This document shows positions 1 to 12,057 of a stretch of DNA of 64,000 nt, one piece after another; positions within the stretch are counted from its first letter, which is position 1; every line of letters starts with the position of its first letter. Position numbers and translations under genes: made by a program. Source of the stretch: Rhodocyclaceae bacterium (lineage in GTDB: Bacteria > Pseudomonadota > Gammaproteobacteria > Burkholderiales > Rhodocyclaceae). Below the pieces are notes generated by a model, which saw only the letters and a list, made by a program, of their open reading frames with translations, was not told where the DNA came from and did no database searches. Location of the stretch: NCBI GenBank assembly GCA_023150275.1, contig JAKLLG010000012.1, positions 1-64,000 of the forward strand, in the 5' to 3' direction.

Positions 1-140
1 TCCTTTTTTGATCGTTTGGGGCTGGTGTCGCTACTCGATACGATGCGACGACTCCAGTGTGTTCAATGAACCGCCGGATGCGGAACCGCACGTCCGGTGG
101 TGTGAGAGGGCGACGGGGGTGACCCCGTCCCCTACTCGAT
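1..140 (+). mobile_element. 3' end of a group II intron (domains V and VI)
   Basis: Only the tail of the element is inside the window; its reverse-transcriptase gene would lie to the left. Positions about 67-103 fold as domain V: an 8-bp stem CCGCCGGA/TCCGGTGG, a 2-nt CG bulge, and an upper stem TGCG/CGCA closed by a short loop. Domain VI follows at about 108-140, with the stem GACGGGG-GTGA-CCCCGTC and a bulged A in CCCTACTCGAT, 7 nt from the 3' end, the position expected for the lariat branch point. The 3' splice boundary is therefore placed after position 140. The intron runs opposite to fabI, and its end lies 14 bp beyond the fabI stop codon. The fold was drawn by eye. Confidence 0.85.
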
Positions 141-154
141 TGCGTCGATAACGC

Positions 155-955
155 TCAGGCTGGCATCGGGTCGGCGTTGCCGAGCGCGGTGGTGTTGAGG
201 CCGCCATCGACGTACATGATCTCGCCGGTGATGCCGCTGGCGAGGTCGGAGAGCATGAAGGCGGCCGCATTGCCAACCTCGTCGATGGTGACGTTGCGGC
301 GCAGCGGGGCGTGATGCGAGTTGTAGGCGAGCAGCTTGCCGAAATTGCCGATGCCGGAGGCCGCCAGCGTCTTGATCGGGCCGGCCGAAATCGCGTTGGC
401 GCGAACGCCCTGTGGTCCGAGGCAGAACGCGAGATAACGGGTGGCCGCTTCGAGACTCGCCTTGGCCAGCCCCATCGTGTTGTAGTTGGGCATGGTGCGC
501 TCTGCGCCGAGATAGGAGAGCGCGAGCAGGGCGGCGTTGTTGCCCTTCAGCAGCATTGGCCGGGCGGCCTTGGCCAGCGCCGGGTAGCTGTAGGATGACA
601 CGTCGTGCGCGATGCGAAAGGCTTCGCGGTTGATGCCTTCCAGGAAATCGCCCTCGATGGCTTCGGCCGGGGCGTAGGCGATCGAGTGTACGAGGCCGTC
701 GAGTCCTTCCCAGTGCTTGCCGAGTTCGATGAACAACTGTTCGATCTGCGCATCCTCGGCCACATCGCAGGGTAATACCAGTTCGCTGTCGAATTCGGCA
801 GCGAACTTGGCGACCCGCTCCTTGAAGCGCTCGTTCTGGTAGGTGAGAGCGAGCTTCGCACCTTCGCGGTGGCAGGCCTTGGCGATGCCGTAGGCGATCG
901 AGTGCTTGGACAGCACGCCGGTGATCAGGATACGTTTCTCTGCGAGGAAACCCAT
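155..955 (-). CDS. fabI: enoyl-[acyl-carrier-protein] reductase (NADH)
   Basis: Catalyses the last, NADH-dependent reduction step of each fatty-acid elongation cycle in the cytoplasm. The 266-residue product is of normal FabI length. It starts [20 protein letters not shown], with the atypical short-chain-dehydrogenase nucleotide-binding loop of FabI. It carries the Y-x6-K type catalytic pair around [12 protein letters not shown] and the conserved [11 protein letters not shown] segment. The start at 955 is chosen because the family begins MGFL and GGGAGA stands just upstream; an extension to 1060 would add non-homologous residues. It is divergent from the solute-binding gene at 1059. A group II intron ends just beyond its 3' end, so no own terminator is visible. 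Confidence 0.96.
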   Translation of the reverse strand: MGFLAEKRILITGVLSKHSIAYGIAKACHREGAKLALTYQNERFKERVAKFAAEFDSELVLPCDVAEDAQIEQLFIELGKHWEGLDGLVHSIAYAPAEAIEGDFLEGINREAFRIAHDVSSYSYPALAKAARPMLLKGNNAALLALSYLGAERTMPNYNTMGLAKASLEAATRYLAFCLGPQGVRANAISAGPIKTLAASGIGNFGKLLAYNSHHAPLRRNVTIDEVGNAAAFMLSDLASGITGEIMYVDGGLNTTALGNADPMPA

Positions 956-1058
956 GTGTTGTTCTCCCTGTTCGGTTTTGCGCGCATTATAACGGAAATG
1001 CATGCCCTCCCCACGGCGCGGGATGACGCGCTGCCGGGCATCCGCTACACTCGCCGCC

Positions 1059-3233
1059 ATGTCGTCCGCACCGAATTTCCGCCTTTCCTGCCGCTTCTTG
1101 TGCCGTTTCCTTGTCCCGTTCTGGATGCTGCTCGTCGCCGGATGTGGCGAGGTCTGGAACGATCCCTATCCTTCCGGCGAACGCGGACAGAGCATCCTTT
1201 ATTCCGCCTTCACCGAGCGACCGAAACATCTCGATCCGGTGCAGTCCTACACCGAGGACGAAATCACCTTCACCGCGCAGGTCTATGAACCGCCGCTGCA
1301 ATACCATTTCCTGAAGCGGCCCTACGAACTCGTACCGCTGACGGCCGCGCAGGTACCGATCCCGACCTACTATGACAAGGGCGGCCGGCGCTTGCCGAAC
1401 GACGCACCGATCGAGCGGATTGCAGAAAGCGTCTACGAGATTCGTCTGCAGCCGGGCATCCGCTACCAGCCACATCCGGCCTTCGCGGTGGACGAGAAGG
1501 GTGAGCCGCGCTACCGGAATCTCGACCGCGAAAAACTCGGGCGCATCGAGCGCATTGCCGATTTTGAACATGCCGGCAGCCGCGAGCTTCGTGCCGACGA
1601 TTACATCTACGAGATCAAGCGCCTCGCGCATCCGCGCCTGCATTCGCCGATCTTCGGCATGATGGCCGAGCACATCGTCGGCCTCAAGGAACTCGGCAAG
1701 ACGCTGCAGGATGCGGCGAAGGGCATGGGCCGCGATGAATGGCTGGACCTCGACAAATACGCGCTGACCGGTGTCGAGAAGGTCGACGACCTGAGCTACC
1801 GTGTGCGCTTGAAAGGCAAATATCCGCAGTTCCTCTACTGGCTGGCGATGCCCTTCTTCGCGCCGGTGCCGCGCGAGGTCGATCGTTTCTACAGTCAGCC
1901 GGGCATGGTCGAGAAGAACCTGACGCTGGATTGGTACCCGGTCGGCACCGGGCCGTACATGCTGGTCGAGAACAATCCCAACAGCCGCATGGTGCTGGCG
2001 CGGAACCCGAACTATCGCGGCGAAACCTACCCCTGCGAGGGTGAGGAGGGCGACCGCGCGGCGGGCCTGCTCGACGACTGCGGCAAGACGCTACCCTTCA
2101 TCGAGCGCGCCGTATTCTCGCGCGAGAAGGAGGCGATCCCCTACTGGAACAAATTCCTGCAGGGCTGGTACGACGCCTCCGGGATTTCCTCCGACAGCTT
2201 CGATCAGGCCGTGCGCATCAATGTCGGCGGTGATGTCGCGCTCACCGAAGAAATGCAGCAGAAAGGGATACGCCTGATTACCAGCGTGCGTTCATCGACT
2301 TTTTACATGGGCTTCAACATGCTCGATGCGGTTGTCGGTGGCGATGCGCACAAGCTGCGTCAGGCGGTGTCGATCGTGCTCGATCAGGAGGAATTCATCT
2401 CGATCTTCATGAACGGGCGCGGCATCCCGGCGCAGGGCCCGCTGCCGCCTGGCATCTTCGGTCATGTCGAGGGCGAGGAGGGTATCAACAAGGCCGTTTA
2501 TGAGTGGCGCGACGGCGCGCCGCGGCGGCGCAGCGTCGACGAGGCGAAAAAACTGCTCGCTGAAGCCGGCTGGCCGGACGGGCGCAACGCGAAGAGCGGC
2601 GAGCCGCTCGTGCTCAACCTCGACACCACCAGCGGCGGCATGGGCGACAAGGCGCGGCTGGACTGGCTGACACGGCAATTCGCCAAGATCGACATCCAGC
2701 TCGTCGTGCGCGCAACCGACTTCAACCGTTTCCAGGAAAAACTGCGCAAGGGTGCGGTGCAACTTTACTTTCTTGGCTGGAATGCCGACTACCCCGACCC
2801 GGAGAATTTCTTTTTCCTGCTGCATGGCGGCGAAGGCAGCGTCGACAAGGGCGGCGAGAACAAGTCGAACTACCGCAACCCGGAATTCGACCGCCTCTTT
2901 GCGGAAATGAAAAACATGGAGAACACGCCGCGCCGGCTGCAGATCGTCAAGCGCATGAATCGCATCCTGCACGACGATGCGCCGTGGATCTACGCTTTTC
3001 ATCCGAAAAGCTACGCGCTCGGGCACGCCTGGCTGAAGAACCGCAAACCGAGCGATGTCGGCCACAACAACCTGAAATACCAGCGCATCGACGTACCGTT
3101 GCGCGAAGCGAAGCGCCGCGAATGGAACCCACCGGTACTGTGGCCCTTGTTCGCACTGGTGGTGGCCATCTCCGCGCTGATCATTCCCGCCGTGCTTGGC
3201 TATCGTCGCCGGCAGCAGGCGGCTGCGAGGTGA
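1059..3233 (+). CDS. doubly anchored extracellular solute-binding lipoprotein (family 5, oligopeptide type)
   Basis: A 724-residue protein of the peptide/nickel ABC-transporter binding family (SBP_bac_5), recognisable by the long N-terminal lobe, the [11 protein letters not shown] segment and the closing stretch on a bound peptide-type ligand. The start at 1059 gives a lipoprotein signal peptide with lipobox LVAGC and the lipidated Cys at residue 29. Unusually, it also ends with a hydrophobic helix (about residues 695-717) followed by a basic tail [10 protein letters not shown], so it may be held in the membrane at both ends. Typical family members are about 500-600 residues and have no C-terminal membrane segment. 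No permease or ATPase genes are adjacent, so the transporter partner, if any, is elsewhere. It overlaps the next gene by 4 nt. Confidence 0.85.
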   Translation: MSSAPNFRLSCRFLCRFLVPFWMLLVAGCGEVWNDPYPSGERGQSILYSAFTERPKHLDPVQSYTEDEITFTAQVYEPPLQYHFLKRPYELVPLTAAQVPIPTYYDKGGRRLPNDAPIERIAESVYEIRLQPGIRYQPHPAFAVDEKGEPRYRNLDREKLGRIERIADFEHAGSRELRADDYIYEIKRLAHPRLHSPIFGMMAEHIVGLKELGKTLQDAAKGMGRDEWLDLDKYALTGVEKVDDLSYRVRLKGKYPQFLYWLAMPFFAPVPREVDRFYSQPGMVEKNLTLDWYPVGTGPYMLVENNPNSRMVLARNPNYRGETYPCEGEEGDRAAGLLDDCGKTLPFIERAVFSREKEAIPYWNKFLQGWYDASGISSDSFDQAVRINVGGDVALTEEMQQKGIRLITSVRSSTFYMGFNMLDAVVGGDAHKLRQAVSIVLDQEEFISIFMNGRGIPAQGPLPPGIFGHVEGEEGINKAVYEWRDGAPRRRSVDEAKKLLAEAGWPDGRNAKSGEPLVLNLDTTSGGMGDKARLDWLTRQFAKIDIQLVVRATDFNRFQEKLRKGAVQLYFLGWNADYPDPENFFFLLHGGEGSVDKGGENKSNYRNPEFDRLFAEMKNMENTPRRLQIVKRMNRILHDDAPWIYAFHPKSYALGHAWLKNRKPSDVGHNNLKYQRIDVPLREAKRREWNPPVLWPLFALVVAISALIIPAVLGYRRRQQAAAR

Positions 3234-3637
3234 GCGGCGTGGCTGACGCGATCGACAAGCGTGTGCAGATCGCCGTCCACACGGAGGATGGTCGCGTCTT
3301 TTTCGACATGACCGAGGCCGACAACCCGTGCTTCGGCTGCGGCTGCTGCTGCCGCCATTTCCGCGTCTCGTTCTATCAGGGTGAGGTCGATACGCAACCC
3401 GGCGGTATCGTTCCGGCGGATCTTACCGTTCCGGTCACGCCCTTCCGCGTTGCGATGAAAGGGACCGAACACGGCCACGGTCGTTGTGTTGCGCAGCAGG
3501 ATGACGGACGCTGCGGCATCTACGAGCAGCGTCCGTCGGTCTGTCGCGAGTTTCCGGTGTTCATGGAAGATGGTTCGATGAACCCGGAATGCGTTCGCCT
3601 GCGCAGGCTTTACGGGATCGCCGTGACGGATCGTTAG
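3230..3637 (+). CDS. YkgJ-family cysteine-cluster protein
   Basis: A 135-residue cytoplasmic protein with the CxxCxxCC-type cluster (CFGCGCCCRHFRVSF) near the N-terminus and further Cys residues in GRCGIYEQRPSVCREFP. This is the pattern of the YkgJ / putative zinc- or iron-chelating family (UPF0153-like). The molecular role of these proteins is not established. The start is taken as the GTG at 3230, which overlaps the TGA of the upstream binding protein (GTGA); a second GTG at 3239 is possible. The tight overlap implies co-translation with the binding lipoprotein, an association that gives no obvious function. Confidence 0.75.
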   Translation: MSGVADAIDKRVQIAVHTEDGRVFFDMTEADNPCFGCGCCCRHFRVSFYQGEVDTQPGGIVPADLTVPVTPFRVAMKGTEHGHGRCVAQQDDGRCGIYEQRPSVCREFPVFMEDGSMNPECVRLRRLYGIAVTDR

Positions 3638-3693
3638 ACGCTCAGCCTCTCATGCGCCGGTGCGCCGGCTTCCCGCTTTCCGTTTTCCCGGTT

Positions 3694-4485
3694 TCAGAAG
3701 TAGATGTATCGGTGCTTGTGCAGCTCGCGACCTTGCGCCTCGAACGCTTCCTGCGTGTCGAAACGGACAATGCAGACGATCCATTGGCGACGGTCGCTGC
3801 AGTGCAGGAGCGGTAACTCGACCGGCTGGGCCGTCTTGTTGCGACAACTGAAGCCGCTGGTAGTCATGTGGAAAAGACGCTCCGGCGCGTTGAGCAGACC
3901 GAGGAGGGCGTTCAGCTTGTCCTCGCCACTGCGACTTGCCCGTGGCGAGAATCCGGACTCCGGGTGTCCGTCGCGGAAAGAGGCAGCGTTACTGATGAAA
4001 CGTTCAAATACAAGGTCACGCAGGAATCTGCGCAGATCTCCCTCGGTCGGCGCCAGTGCTGCCAGCGTATGGTCGGCGAAGCACGGCGCAATGTTCCGGG
4101 AATCGCTCTCGCGCCGGGGGCGCATGCCGAGCATGGCACAGACGGAATCGTTGCCTGCCTGAATCAGCCCGGGGAGTGCGGATTTCACATCGAGGCTCTT
4201 GCCGAGAGCCGCACCGACACTGCCCGGATCGCCGAAAAGTTGGGAAGAAGCGTCTGCCTGGTAGAACGATTTTTCCGAGATTTCCAGTTCGCCGGGAATC
4301 GCCTGGATCTGTTCATCAAGGTAATTGCAGGCGCTGGCAACCGAGGGAAGCAGTCGTTCCCCAAGATCCATGTCGCCGGGAAGGCCATTGCCCAGGCCCT
4401 CAATGATTCGGGGCAGCAGATGATGGTAGGGGTGCTGTGGGGCCGGGCGGGTGCGGTTGGCAAGACGGGCAAGGCTGGCGAACAT
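3694..4485 (-). CDS. hypothetical protein
   Basis: A 263-residue product that I do not recognise. It has no signal peptide or membrane segment, and is predicted to be soluble and partly helical, with several Pro/Gly-rich turns. It has five or six scattered Cys residues without a clear metal motif. The start at 4485 is supported by an unusually good ribosome-binding site, GGAGG at 4495-4499, nine bases upstream. It stands alone between the YkgJ-family gene (convergent) and the EamA transporter gene (same strand, 132 bp away). Codon use is somewhat less GC-biased than its neighbours. Confidence 0.6.
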   Translation of the reverse strand: MFASLARLANRTRPAPQHPYHHLLPRIIEGLGNGLPGDMDLGERLLPSVASACNYLDEQIQAIPGELEISEKSFYQADASSQLFGDPGSVGAALGKSLDVKSALPGLIQAGNDSVCAMLGMRPRRESDSRNIAPCFADHTLAALAPTEGDLRRFLRDLVFERFISNAASFRDGHPESGFSPRASRSGEDKLNALLGLLNAPERLFHMTTSGFSCRNKTAQPVELPLLHCSDRRQWIVCIVRFDTQEAFEAQGRELHKHRYIYF

Positions 4486-4617
4486 CTGGATAACCTCCTC
4501 TGGCGAATTGAAAGAGCTTTCCCGTGACGGGGAAAAACCTTTCCAACGTAGGCAGCGGTTATGCTGGATGCAATGCGGACGGAATGAACGGGCGGATGTG
4601 GCCGCTGAACGGTCGGT

Positions 4618-5514
4618 TCAGGATTGCCGCTTCTCCGGCAGGTTGACGAGCAGAATTCCTCCCGTCACGCAGGCGGCGGCGAACAGGAAACTCGGTGTCA
4701 GCGGATCGGCGAGGAAGATGACGCCGAAAATGACGCCGAAGATCGGCGTCAGGAAGGAAAACACCATCAGCCGCCCGACCAGATAGGTCTGCAGCAGCCA
4801 GAACCAGGCGAGGTAGCTGGCGAAGGCGACGATCACGCCCTGATAGGCGAGCGCAAGCAGCACCGGCGTTGTCAGGTGCGTAATGCCCGTTTCGCCGAGC
4901 AGCGGCGAGAGTGGCAGCATCAACAGCGCAGAGACCGCGAGCTGGTACCACAGCACTTTCGTTGCGCTGATCCGGGAAAGGCCACTGGCACGTATGAGTA
5001 CGGTCGTCGCCGCCCAGCCGACAGCGGCGGCGAGACCGAGCAGGTCTCCAAGCCAGGTGCTTTGCCCGGTGCCGCTGCCGCCGAGAAAGCCGATGACCAT
5101 GCCGGTGAAGGCCAGCGCGATGCCGGAAAAATGACGCATCCCCAGGCGTTCGCCGGGCACTGCCCAGTGCAGCCCGAGCACCGTCAGGCACGGCGCCGTA
5201 TAGAGGAAGACGATCATGCGCGAGGCGGTGGTATGCGCGAGCCCGACGTAGATGAAGACGAACTCGATGGCGAACAGCAATCCGGCAAGCAGTCCCATGC
5301 GCAGCGTACCGTCTGCGGCAAACAAGGCTTGTCGGCGCCATAGCGCCCACAGCGTCAGCAGAGTGAGTCCGACGACGGAACGAATGCCCGATTGCAGCAC
5401 CGGGCTGACGCCCTCGCCGGCAATCTTGATGGTGATCTGCTGGAAGCCCCAGATCGCGCAAAGCACGATCATCAGGACAAAAGCGGAGGTGCCGGGCGGG
5501 TTGCGTGCGCTCAT
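4618..5514 (-). CDS. EamA-family drug/metabolite transporter
   Basis: A 298-residue inner-membrane protein with about ten hydrophobic segments arranged as two EamA repeats (residues about 10-145 and 155-290), the usual size and layout for DMT-superfamily exporters. Family features are the glycine-rich GVIFGVIFLADPLTPSF at the start of the last helices and the LGERLG-like loop in the first half. The substrate cannot be told from sequence. It is divergent from lexA; its start lies 34 bp from the LexA box, so LexA binding could also touch its promoter. Confidence 0.85.
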   Translation of the reverse strand: MSARNPPGTSAFVLMIVLCAIWGFQQITIKIAGEGVSPVLQSGIRSVVGLTLLTLWALWRRQALFAADGTLRMGLLAGLLFAIEFVFIYVGLAHTTASRMIVFLYTAPCLTVLGLHWAVPGERLGMRHFSGIALAFTGMVIGFLGGSGTGQSTWLGDLLGLAAAVGWAATTVLIRASGLSRISATKVLWYQLAVSALLMLPLSPLLGETGITHLTTPVLLALAYQGVIVAFASYLAWFWLLQTYLVGRLMVFSFLTPIFGVIFGVIFLADPLTPSFLFAAACVTGGILLVNLPEKRQS

Positions 5515-5547
5515 TTTTATCGGGGGTACTTGATTTTTTATTCAGTG

Positions 5548-5563
5548 CTGTATAAAAATACAG
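5548..5563. promoter_or_regulatory. LexA box (SOS operator) of lexA
   Basis: CTGTATAAAAATACAG is a perfect CTGT-N8-ACAG operator. It covers a TATAAA -10-like element and lies 37 bp before the chosen lexA start, as expected for an autoregulated lexA-imuA-imuB operon. TTGATT at 5530-5535 is a possible -35 element, though its spacing of 15 bp is short. Confidence 0.9.
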
Positions 5564-5599
5564 CTACGGCCCGTGCCGTTTCTTGAAAAGGTGCGCAGG

Positions 5600-6202
5600 A
5601 TGCTGAAGCTTACTCCCAGACAGCAGGAAATCCTCGATTTCATCCGCAACACAATGGAAGTGCTCGGCTCACCGCCGACCCGCGCCGAGATTTCCTCGGC
5701 CTTCGGCTTCGCCTCGGCGAATGCCGCCGAGGAGCACCTGAAGGCGCTCGCCAAGAAAGGCGCCATTATCCTTGAACCCGGCTCCGCGCGCGGCATCCGC
5801 CTCGTCGAACAACTCGGTCTGCCGCTGATTGGCTCCGTTGCTGCCGGCAGTCCCATCCTTGCTGTCGAGAACGTGCTCGGCCGCTACGCGCTCGATGCCC
5901 ACCTGTTCTCGCCCAAGGCCGATTTCCTGCTGCGCGTGCGCGGCCTTTCCATGATCAACGCCGGCATCTTCGACGGCGATCTGCTTGCCGTGCACCGCAC
6001 GCCGGACGCACGCGACGGACAGATCGTCGTCGCCAGGCTGCAGGAGGATGTCACGGTCAAGCGTTTGCGCCGGCATGGGCCGGTGGTTGAACTGATCGCC
6101 GAGAATCCCGATTTCGAGCCGATCATCGTCGATACGCGCAAGGAAGAAGTCGCCATCGAAGGTATTGCCGTCGGCCTCATCCGGGGCGGCGAGGGTCTCT
6201 GA
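5600..6202 (+). CDS. lexA: SOS transcriptional repressor LexA
   Basis: Represses SOS genes until RecA filaments stimulate its self-cleavage. The 200-residue product starts [15 protein letters not shown], the normal family N-terminus; an upstream ATG at 5573 would add nine residues. The winged helix-turn-helix covers residues 1-68. The cleavage site is Ala82-Gly83 in SVAAGSP, the catalytic Ser117 lies in RGLSMINAG, and Lys154 in DVTVKRL. It is the first gene of a lexA-imuA-imuB cassette, its TGA overlapping the imuA ATG. Whether it is the cell's only LexA or a second copy, as in some imu cassettes, cannot be decided from this window. Confidence 0.95.
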   Translation: MLKLTPRQQEILDFIRNTMEVLGSPPTRAEISSAFGFASANAAEEHLKALAKKGAIILEPGSARGIRLVEQLGLPLIGSVAAGSPILAVENVLGRYALDAHLFSPKADFLLRVRGLSMINAGIFDGDLLAVHRTPDARDGQIVVARLQEDVTVKRLRRHGPVVELIAENPDFEPIIVDTRKEEVAIEGIAVGLIRGGEGL

Positions 6203-6924
6203 TGGCCACCTCGCCGGCACTGGCCGAAGTGCTGTCGCGCAGCGATGTCTGGCGCGGCGACAGCCTTGCCCAGGCGGCCTTGCCCGGTGTGCCTTCGGGG
6301 TTTGCCGCACTCGATGCCGAGCTGCCCGGCGGCGGCTGGCCGCGTGGCGGGCTGGTCGAACTCCTCCCGGCGCGGCAGGGACTGGGCGAGATGAGCCTCC
6401 TGATGCCGGCGCTGGCGCGTATTTCCAGCGCGGAAATGTCCTGGGTCGTCTGCGTTGCACCGCCGCTGCCGCCCTACGCACCGGCCTGGGCTGCCGCCGG
6501 TATTGCGCTTTCACGCCTCCTCATCACCCGTGCCGTCGGCGGCGATGCAGCCTGGGCCTGCGCCCGTGCACTCGATGCCGATGGCGTCGGTGCGCTGCTT
6601 GCCTGGCTGCCCGAGGCCGATGCCTCGACACTGCGTCGCCTGCAACTGCTGGCGGAAAAGAGCCGCACGCTGATCTTTCTCTTCCGGCCGGCGGCAGCCA
6701 TCCGGGAATCCTCGCCGGCGCCCTTGCGTATCGGCATCGGAGCGGCCAACCAGGCCAACGATTGCGGTCGCGTTGCACTGCGTCTCATCAAGCGCCGTGG
6801 TGGCGCGCTCGATACGCCGCTTGAAATCGACCTGGCGCGTCCCGTGCCCATTTCCCATGCTGTGGCTGGCCCTCCGCCTTCCGCTACTGCCGCTCGAAGT
6901 CTTTCCGCAACGGCCGCCGCCTAG
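6202..6924 (+). CDS. imuA: translesion synthesis accessory protein ImuA
   Basis: A 240-residue RecA/SulA-like protein of the ImuA family, which works with ImuB and DnaE2 in damage-induced mutagenesis. The family N-terminal segment GFAALDAELPGGGWPRGGLVE is present, with the degenerate RecA-type core after it. There is no intact Walker A lysine, which is usual in the family. Its start codon overlaps the lexA stop (TGATG), and its last 68 nt overlap imuB in another frame, so translational coupling of lexA-imuA-imuB is likely. Regulation is from the LexA box before lexA. Confidence 0.88.
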   Translation: MATSPALAEVLSRSDVWRGDSLAQAALPGVPSGFAALDAELPGGGWPRGGLVELLPARQGLGEMSLLMPALARISSAEMSWVVCVAPPLPPYAPAWAAAGIALSRLLITRAVGGDAAWACARALDADGVGALLAWLPEADASTLRRLQLLAEKSRTLIFLFRPAAAIRESSPAPLRIGIGAANQANDCGRVALRLIKRRGGALDTPLEIDLARPVPISHAVAGPPPSATAARSLSATAAA

Positions 6925-8329
6925 CGCCGTTATCGCCCGCGAACACATCCTTGTCTGCGATTCGCTCGCACTTGAGCGGGGTGTTGTTTCCGGCATGCGG
7001 CTCGCGGACGCCTGGGCCTTGTTGCCAGAGCTTTCGGTGCAGGAGCGCGATCTGGCGCGTGAACTGCGTCATCTCGAAAGCCTGGCCTGCTGGGCCGGCA
7101 GCTTCACTTCCGAGGTCTTGCTGGTGCCGCCCGATGCCTTGCTGCTCGAAGTGCAGGGATCGATACGCCTCTTCGGCGGCATCGAGATGCTGCTCGCGCG
7201 CATTCTCGACGGGCTTGCCGCGCAGGGTTATGCGACGAATGCAGCACTGGCGCCCACACCGCGCGCTGCGCTGTGGCTGGCTGCGGCCGGAGCGTCGGGC
7301 AAGGCGGGTGAGGGCAGGGGATGTGCCGGTGTGTATGGTACGAGGATCCCCCGCTGCCTGCAGGCGACCGATCTTCGCGATGCGCTCGCGCTGCTGCCGC
7401 TCGACGTACTCGAACTCGAAGCTGCGCAACGGCGGCGGCTTGCCGGCTTCGGTGCGCGCTGTGTCGGCGACCTCCTGCGCCTGCCGCGCAGTGGCCTTGC
7501 CCGTCGCCTCGGTGTCGAGTTCGTCAGCACGCTTGCGCAGGCGCTGGGCGAAATGCCCGATCCGCGCGAGCGCTACCGCTTCCCCGATACCTTCCGCGAA
7601 TCGCTTGAGCTTCCGGCCCGCGTGGAAGATGCCGCACGCCTCCTTTTTGCCGCACAGCGGCTCGTGCATGTCCTCTCTGGCTGGCTTGCCGCGCGCAGCA
7701 GCGGGATTGTTCGCTGTGAGTTGCTGCTCGAGCATGAACGCGGCAGCGTTACGCCGCTCGAACTTGCCTTTGCCGCGGCAACGCGCGATCCCGAGCGCAT
7801 CGTGCGCGTGCTGCGCGAGCGGCTTGAGCGTCTGCTACTCCGTGCGCCGGTGGCGAGCCTTGTGCTCGTGGCGGCTGCTCCCGAGCCGCTGCCCGGCCGC
7901 GAGGGTGGCTTTTTTGGTGAGGTGGCGGCAAGCGAGGGCGTCAGCTTGCTCGTCGAGCGCCTGCGGGCGCGGCTGGGCGAAGTGAATGTTCATGCCATCG
8001 CCACGTGCCCCGAACATCGGCCAGAGCTTGCCTCGGTCCCTGTTCTCCCGGGGAGTGGCAGCGGAATCACCGTGCCAGGCCCGCGCCCCTGCTGGCTGCT
8101 GCCGCAACCGCAGCCACTCGTCGAGATCGCGGGGCGCCCGCAGCGCAACGGCCCGCTGAACCTGCTTGCCGGCCCTGAACGCATCGAGAGCGGCTGGTGG
8201 GATGCTGGCGAAGAGAATGCTGCCGGTGAGGTCCGGCGCGATTACTTCGTCGCTTTTTCCAGGCAGCGCGAATGGCTATGGATCTTTCGCGACGCGGATG
8301 GCTGGTTTTTGCACGGCTTATTTGCCTGA
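6857..8329 (+). CDS. imuB: Y-family polymerase-like protein ImuB
   Basis: A 490-residue Y-family polymerase homologue that lacks catalysis and acts as the hub linking DnaE2, ImuA and the beta clamp. The start is placed at MLWLALRLPLLPLEVF, the conserved family N-terminus. The acidic residues of active Y polymerases are replaced here (LPLEVF in place of the DxD-type motif, LLLEVQGSIRLFGG in place of the SIDE motif). Helix-hairpin-helix and little-finger regions follow, and the C-terminus RRDYFVAF...WFLHGLFA is the usual one. A gene start inside imuA and a shared LexA box indicate an operon. Confidence 0.92.
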   Translation: MLWLALRLPLLPLEVFPQRPPPSAVIAREHILVCDSLALERGVVSGMRLADAWALLPELSVQERDLARELRHLESLACWAGSFTSEVLLVPPDALLLEVQGSIRLFGGIEMLLARILDGLAAQGYATNAALAPTPRAALWLAAAGASGKAGEGRGCAGVYGTRIPRCLQATDLRDALALLPLDVLELEAAQRRRLAGFGARCVGDLLRLPRSGLARRLGVEFVSTLAQALGEMPDPRERYRFPDTFRESLELPARVEDAARLLFAAQRLVHVLSGWLAARSSGIVRCELLLEHERGSVTPLELAFAAATRDPERIVRVLRERLERLLLRAPVASLVLVAAAPEPLPGREGGFFGEVAASEGVSLLVERLRARLGEVNVHAIATCPEHRPELASVPVLPGSGSGITVPGPRPCWLLPQPQPLVEIAGRPQRNGPLNLLAGPERIESGWWDAGEENAAGEVRRDYFVAFSRQREWLWIFRDADGWFLHGLFA

Positions 8330-8353
8330 TGCGTTTTTGTGACATTTTTCGGG

Positions 8354-8421
8354 TATCCTCGGGCCAGGATAACCGGCATACCGGAAACCGCCTGCCTCGA
8401 TGCAGGCACCTCATTGCGAGG
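8354..8421 (+). other. four consecutive short hairpins before the bacteriohemerythrin gene
   Basis: Directly after imuB the RNA could form TATCCT-CGGGCC-AGGATA (8354-8371), CCGG-CATA-CCGG (8373-8384), GCCTGC-CTCGAT-GCAGGC (8390-8407) and CCTC-ATTGC-GAGG (8409-8421). The last would pair part of the GAGGAG ribosome-binding site of the next gene. None is followed by a T-run, so they do not look like ordinary terminators. The pattern matches no riboswitch class that I recognise; the fold was drawn by eye. Confidence 0.5.
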
Positions 8422-8430
8422 AGACGCACT

Positions 8431-8844
8431 TTGGCAGAGCAGACATCTTCCCTTTCGGAAATGTTGCCGATCGAGTTGAGAATCGGCAACGAAACGCTGG
8501 ACGAACAGCACGACAAGCTTTTTTGCCGCATTGAGGCGCTCAAGACAGCCGCTTTTGGCGACAGCGGAATTTCCGTCATCGCCCTGCGCGAATGCGCGAC
8601 CGCTTTTGCGATCCACTTTGCGGACGAGGAAGGACTGGCAAAGGCTGCAGGAATCGAATTCCTTGTGCACAGAAACGAGCACGCCAAGGCTCTGCGCCTG
8701 TTCGACAAAGCCCTTCGCGAAATCGAGCGTGGAAAGCTGGATCAGCACAGTTTCCTGCGTTATATCGAATACTGGTTCGAACACCACATTACCGAGCACG
8801 ACAAGCGCTTGGCGTCACGGCTGACCGACAAGGCTTCACACTGA
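8431..8844 (+). CDS. bacteriohemerythrin
   Basis: A 137-residue four-helix non-heme di-iron O2-binding protein. The iron ligands are visible in order: His27 (DEQHDKLF), His62 and Glu66 (HFADEE), His80 and His84 (HRNEH), then the EHHITEHD helix with His118/119 and Asp124. The start is taken as TTG at 8431, because GAGGAG lies eight bases before it; the ATG at 8461 has no such site. The first-helix Trp of many family members is absent. It lies between imuB and dnaE2, where no mutasome component is known to be a hemerythrin. It has no LexA box of its own; read-through from imuB is possible. Confidence 0.85.
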   Translation: MAEQTSSLSEMLPIELRIGNETLDEQHDKLFCRIEALKTAAFGDSGISVIALRECATAFAIHFADEEGLAKAAGIEFLVHRNEHAKALRLFDKALREIERGKLDQHSFLRYIEYWFEHHITEHDKRLASRLTDKASH

Positions 8845-8899
8845 CCCGGCGGCCAGCAGAGTTTTTTCAATCCGGGTTCAAGGTTTCTTGATTCAATAG

Positions 8900-8915
8900 C
8901 TGTATGTATGTACAG
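8900..8915. promoter_or_regulatory. LexA box of dnaE2
   Basis: CTGTATGTATGTACAG is a perfect CTGT-N8-ACAG operator only seven bases before the dnaE2 start codon. TTGATT (8888-8893) and TACAGT (8911-8916), 17 bp apart, fit a sigma-70 promoter overlapped by the operator; transcription would then begin at or next to the ATG. Confidence 0.9.
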
Positions 8916-8922
8916 TTATTGA

Positions 8923-12057
<3,135 letters not shown>

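Noticed and set aside
8354-8421. The hairpin leader as a known c-di-GMP, fluoride or guanidine riboswitch
   Set aside because: The conserved core bases of those classes, as far as I recall them, are not present; it is reported only as an unexplained structure.
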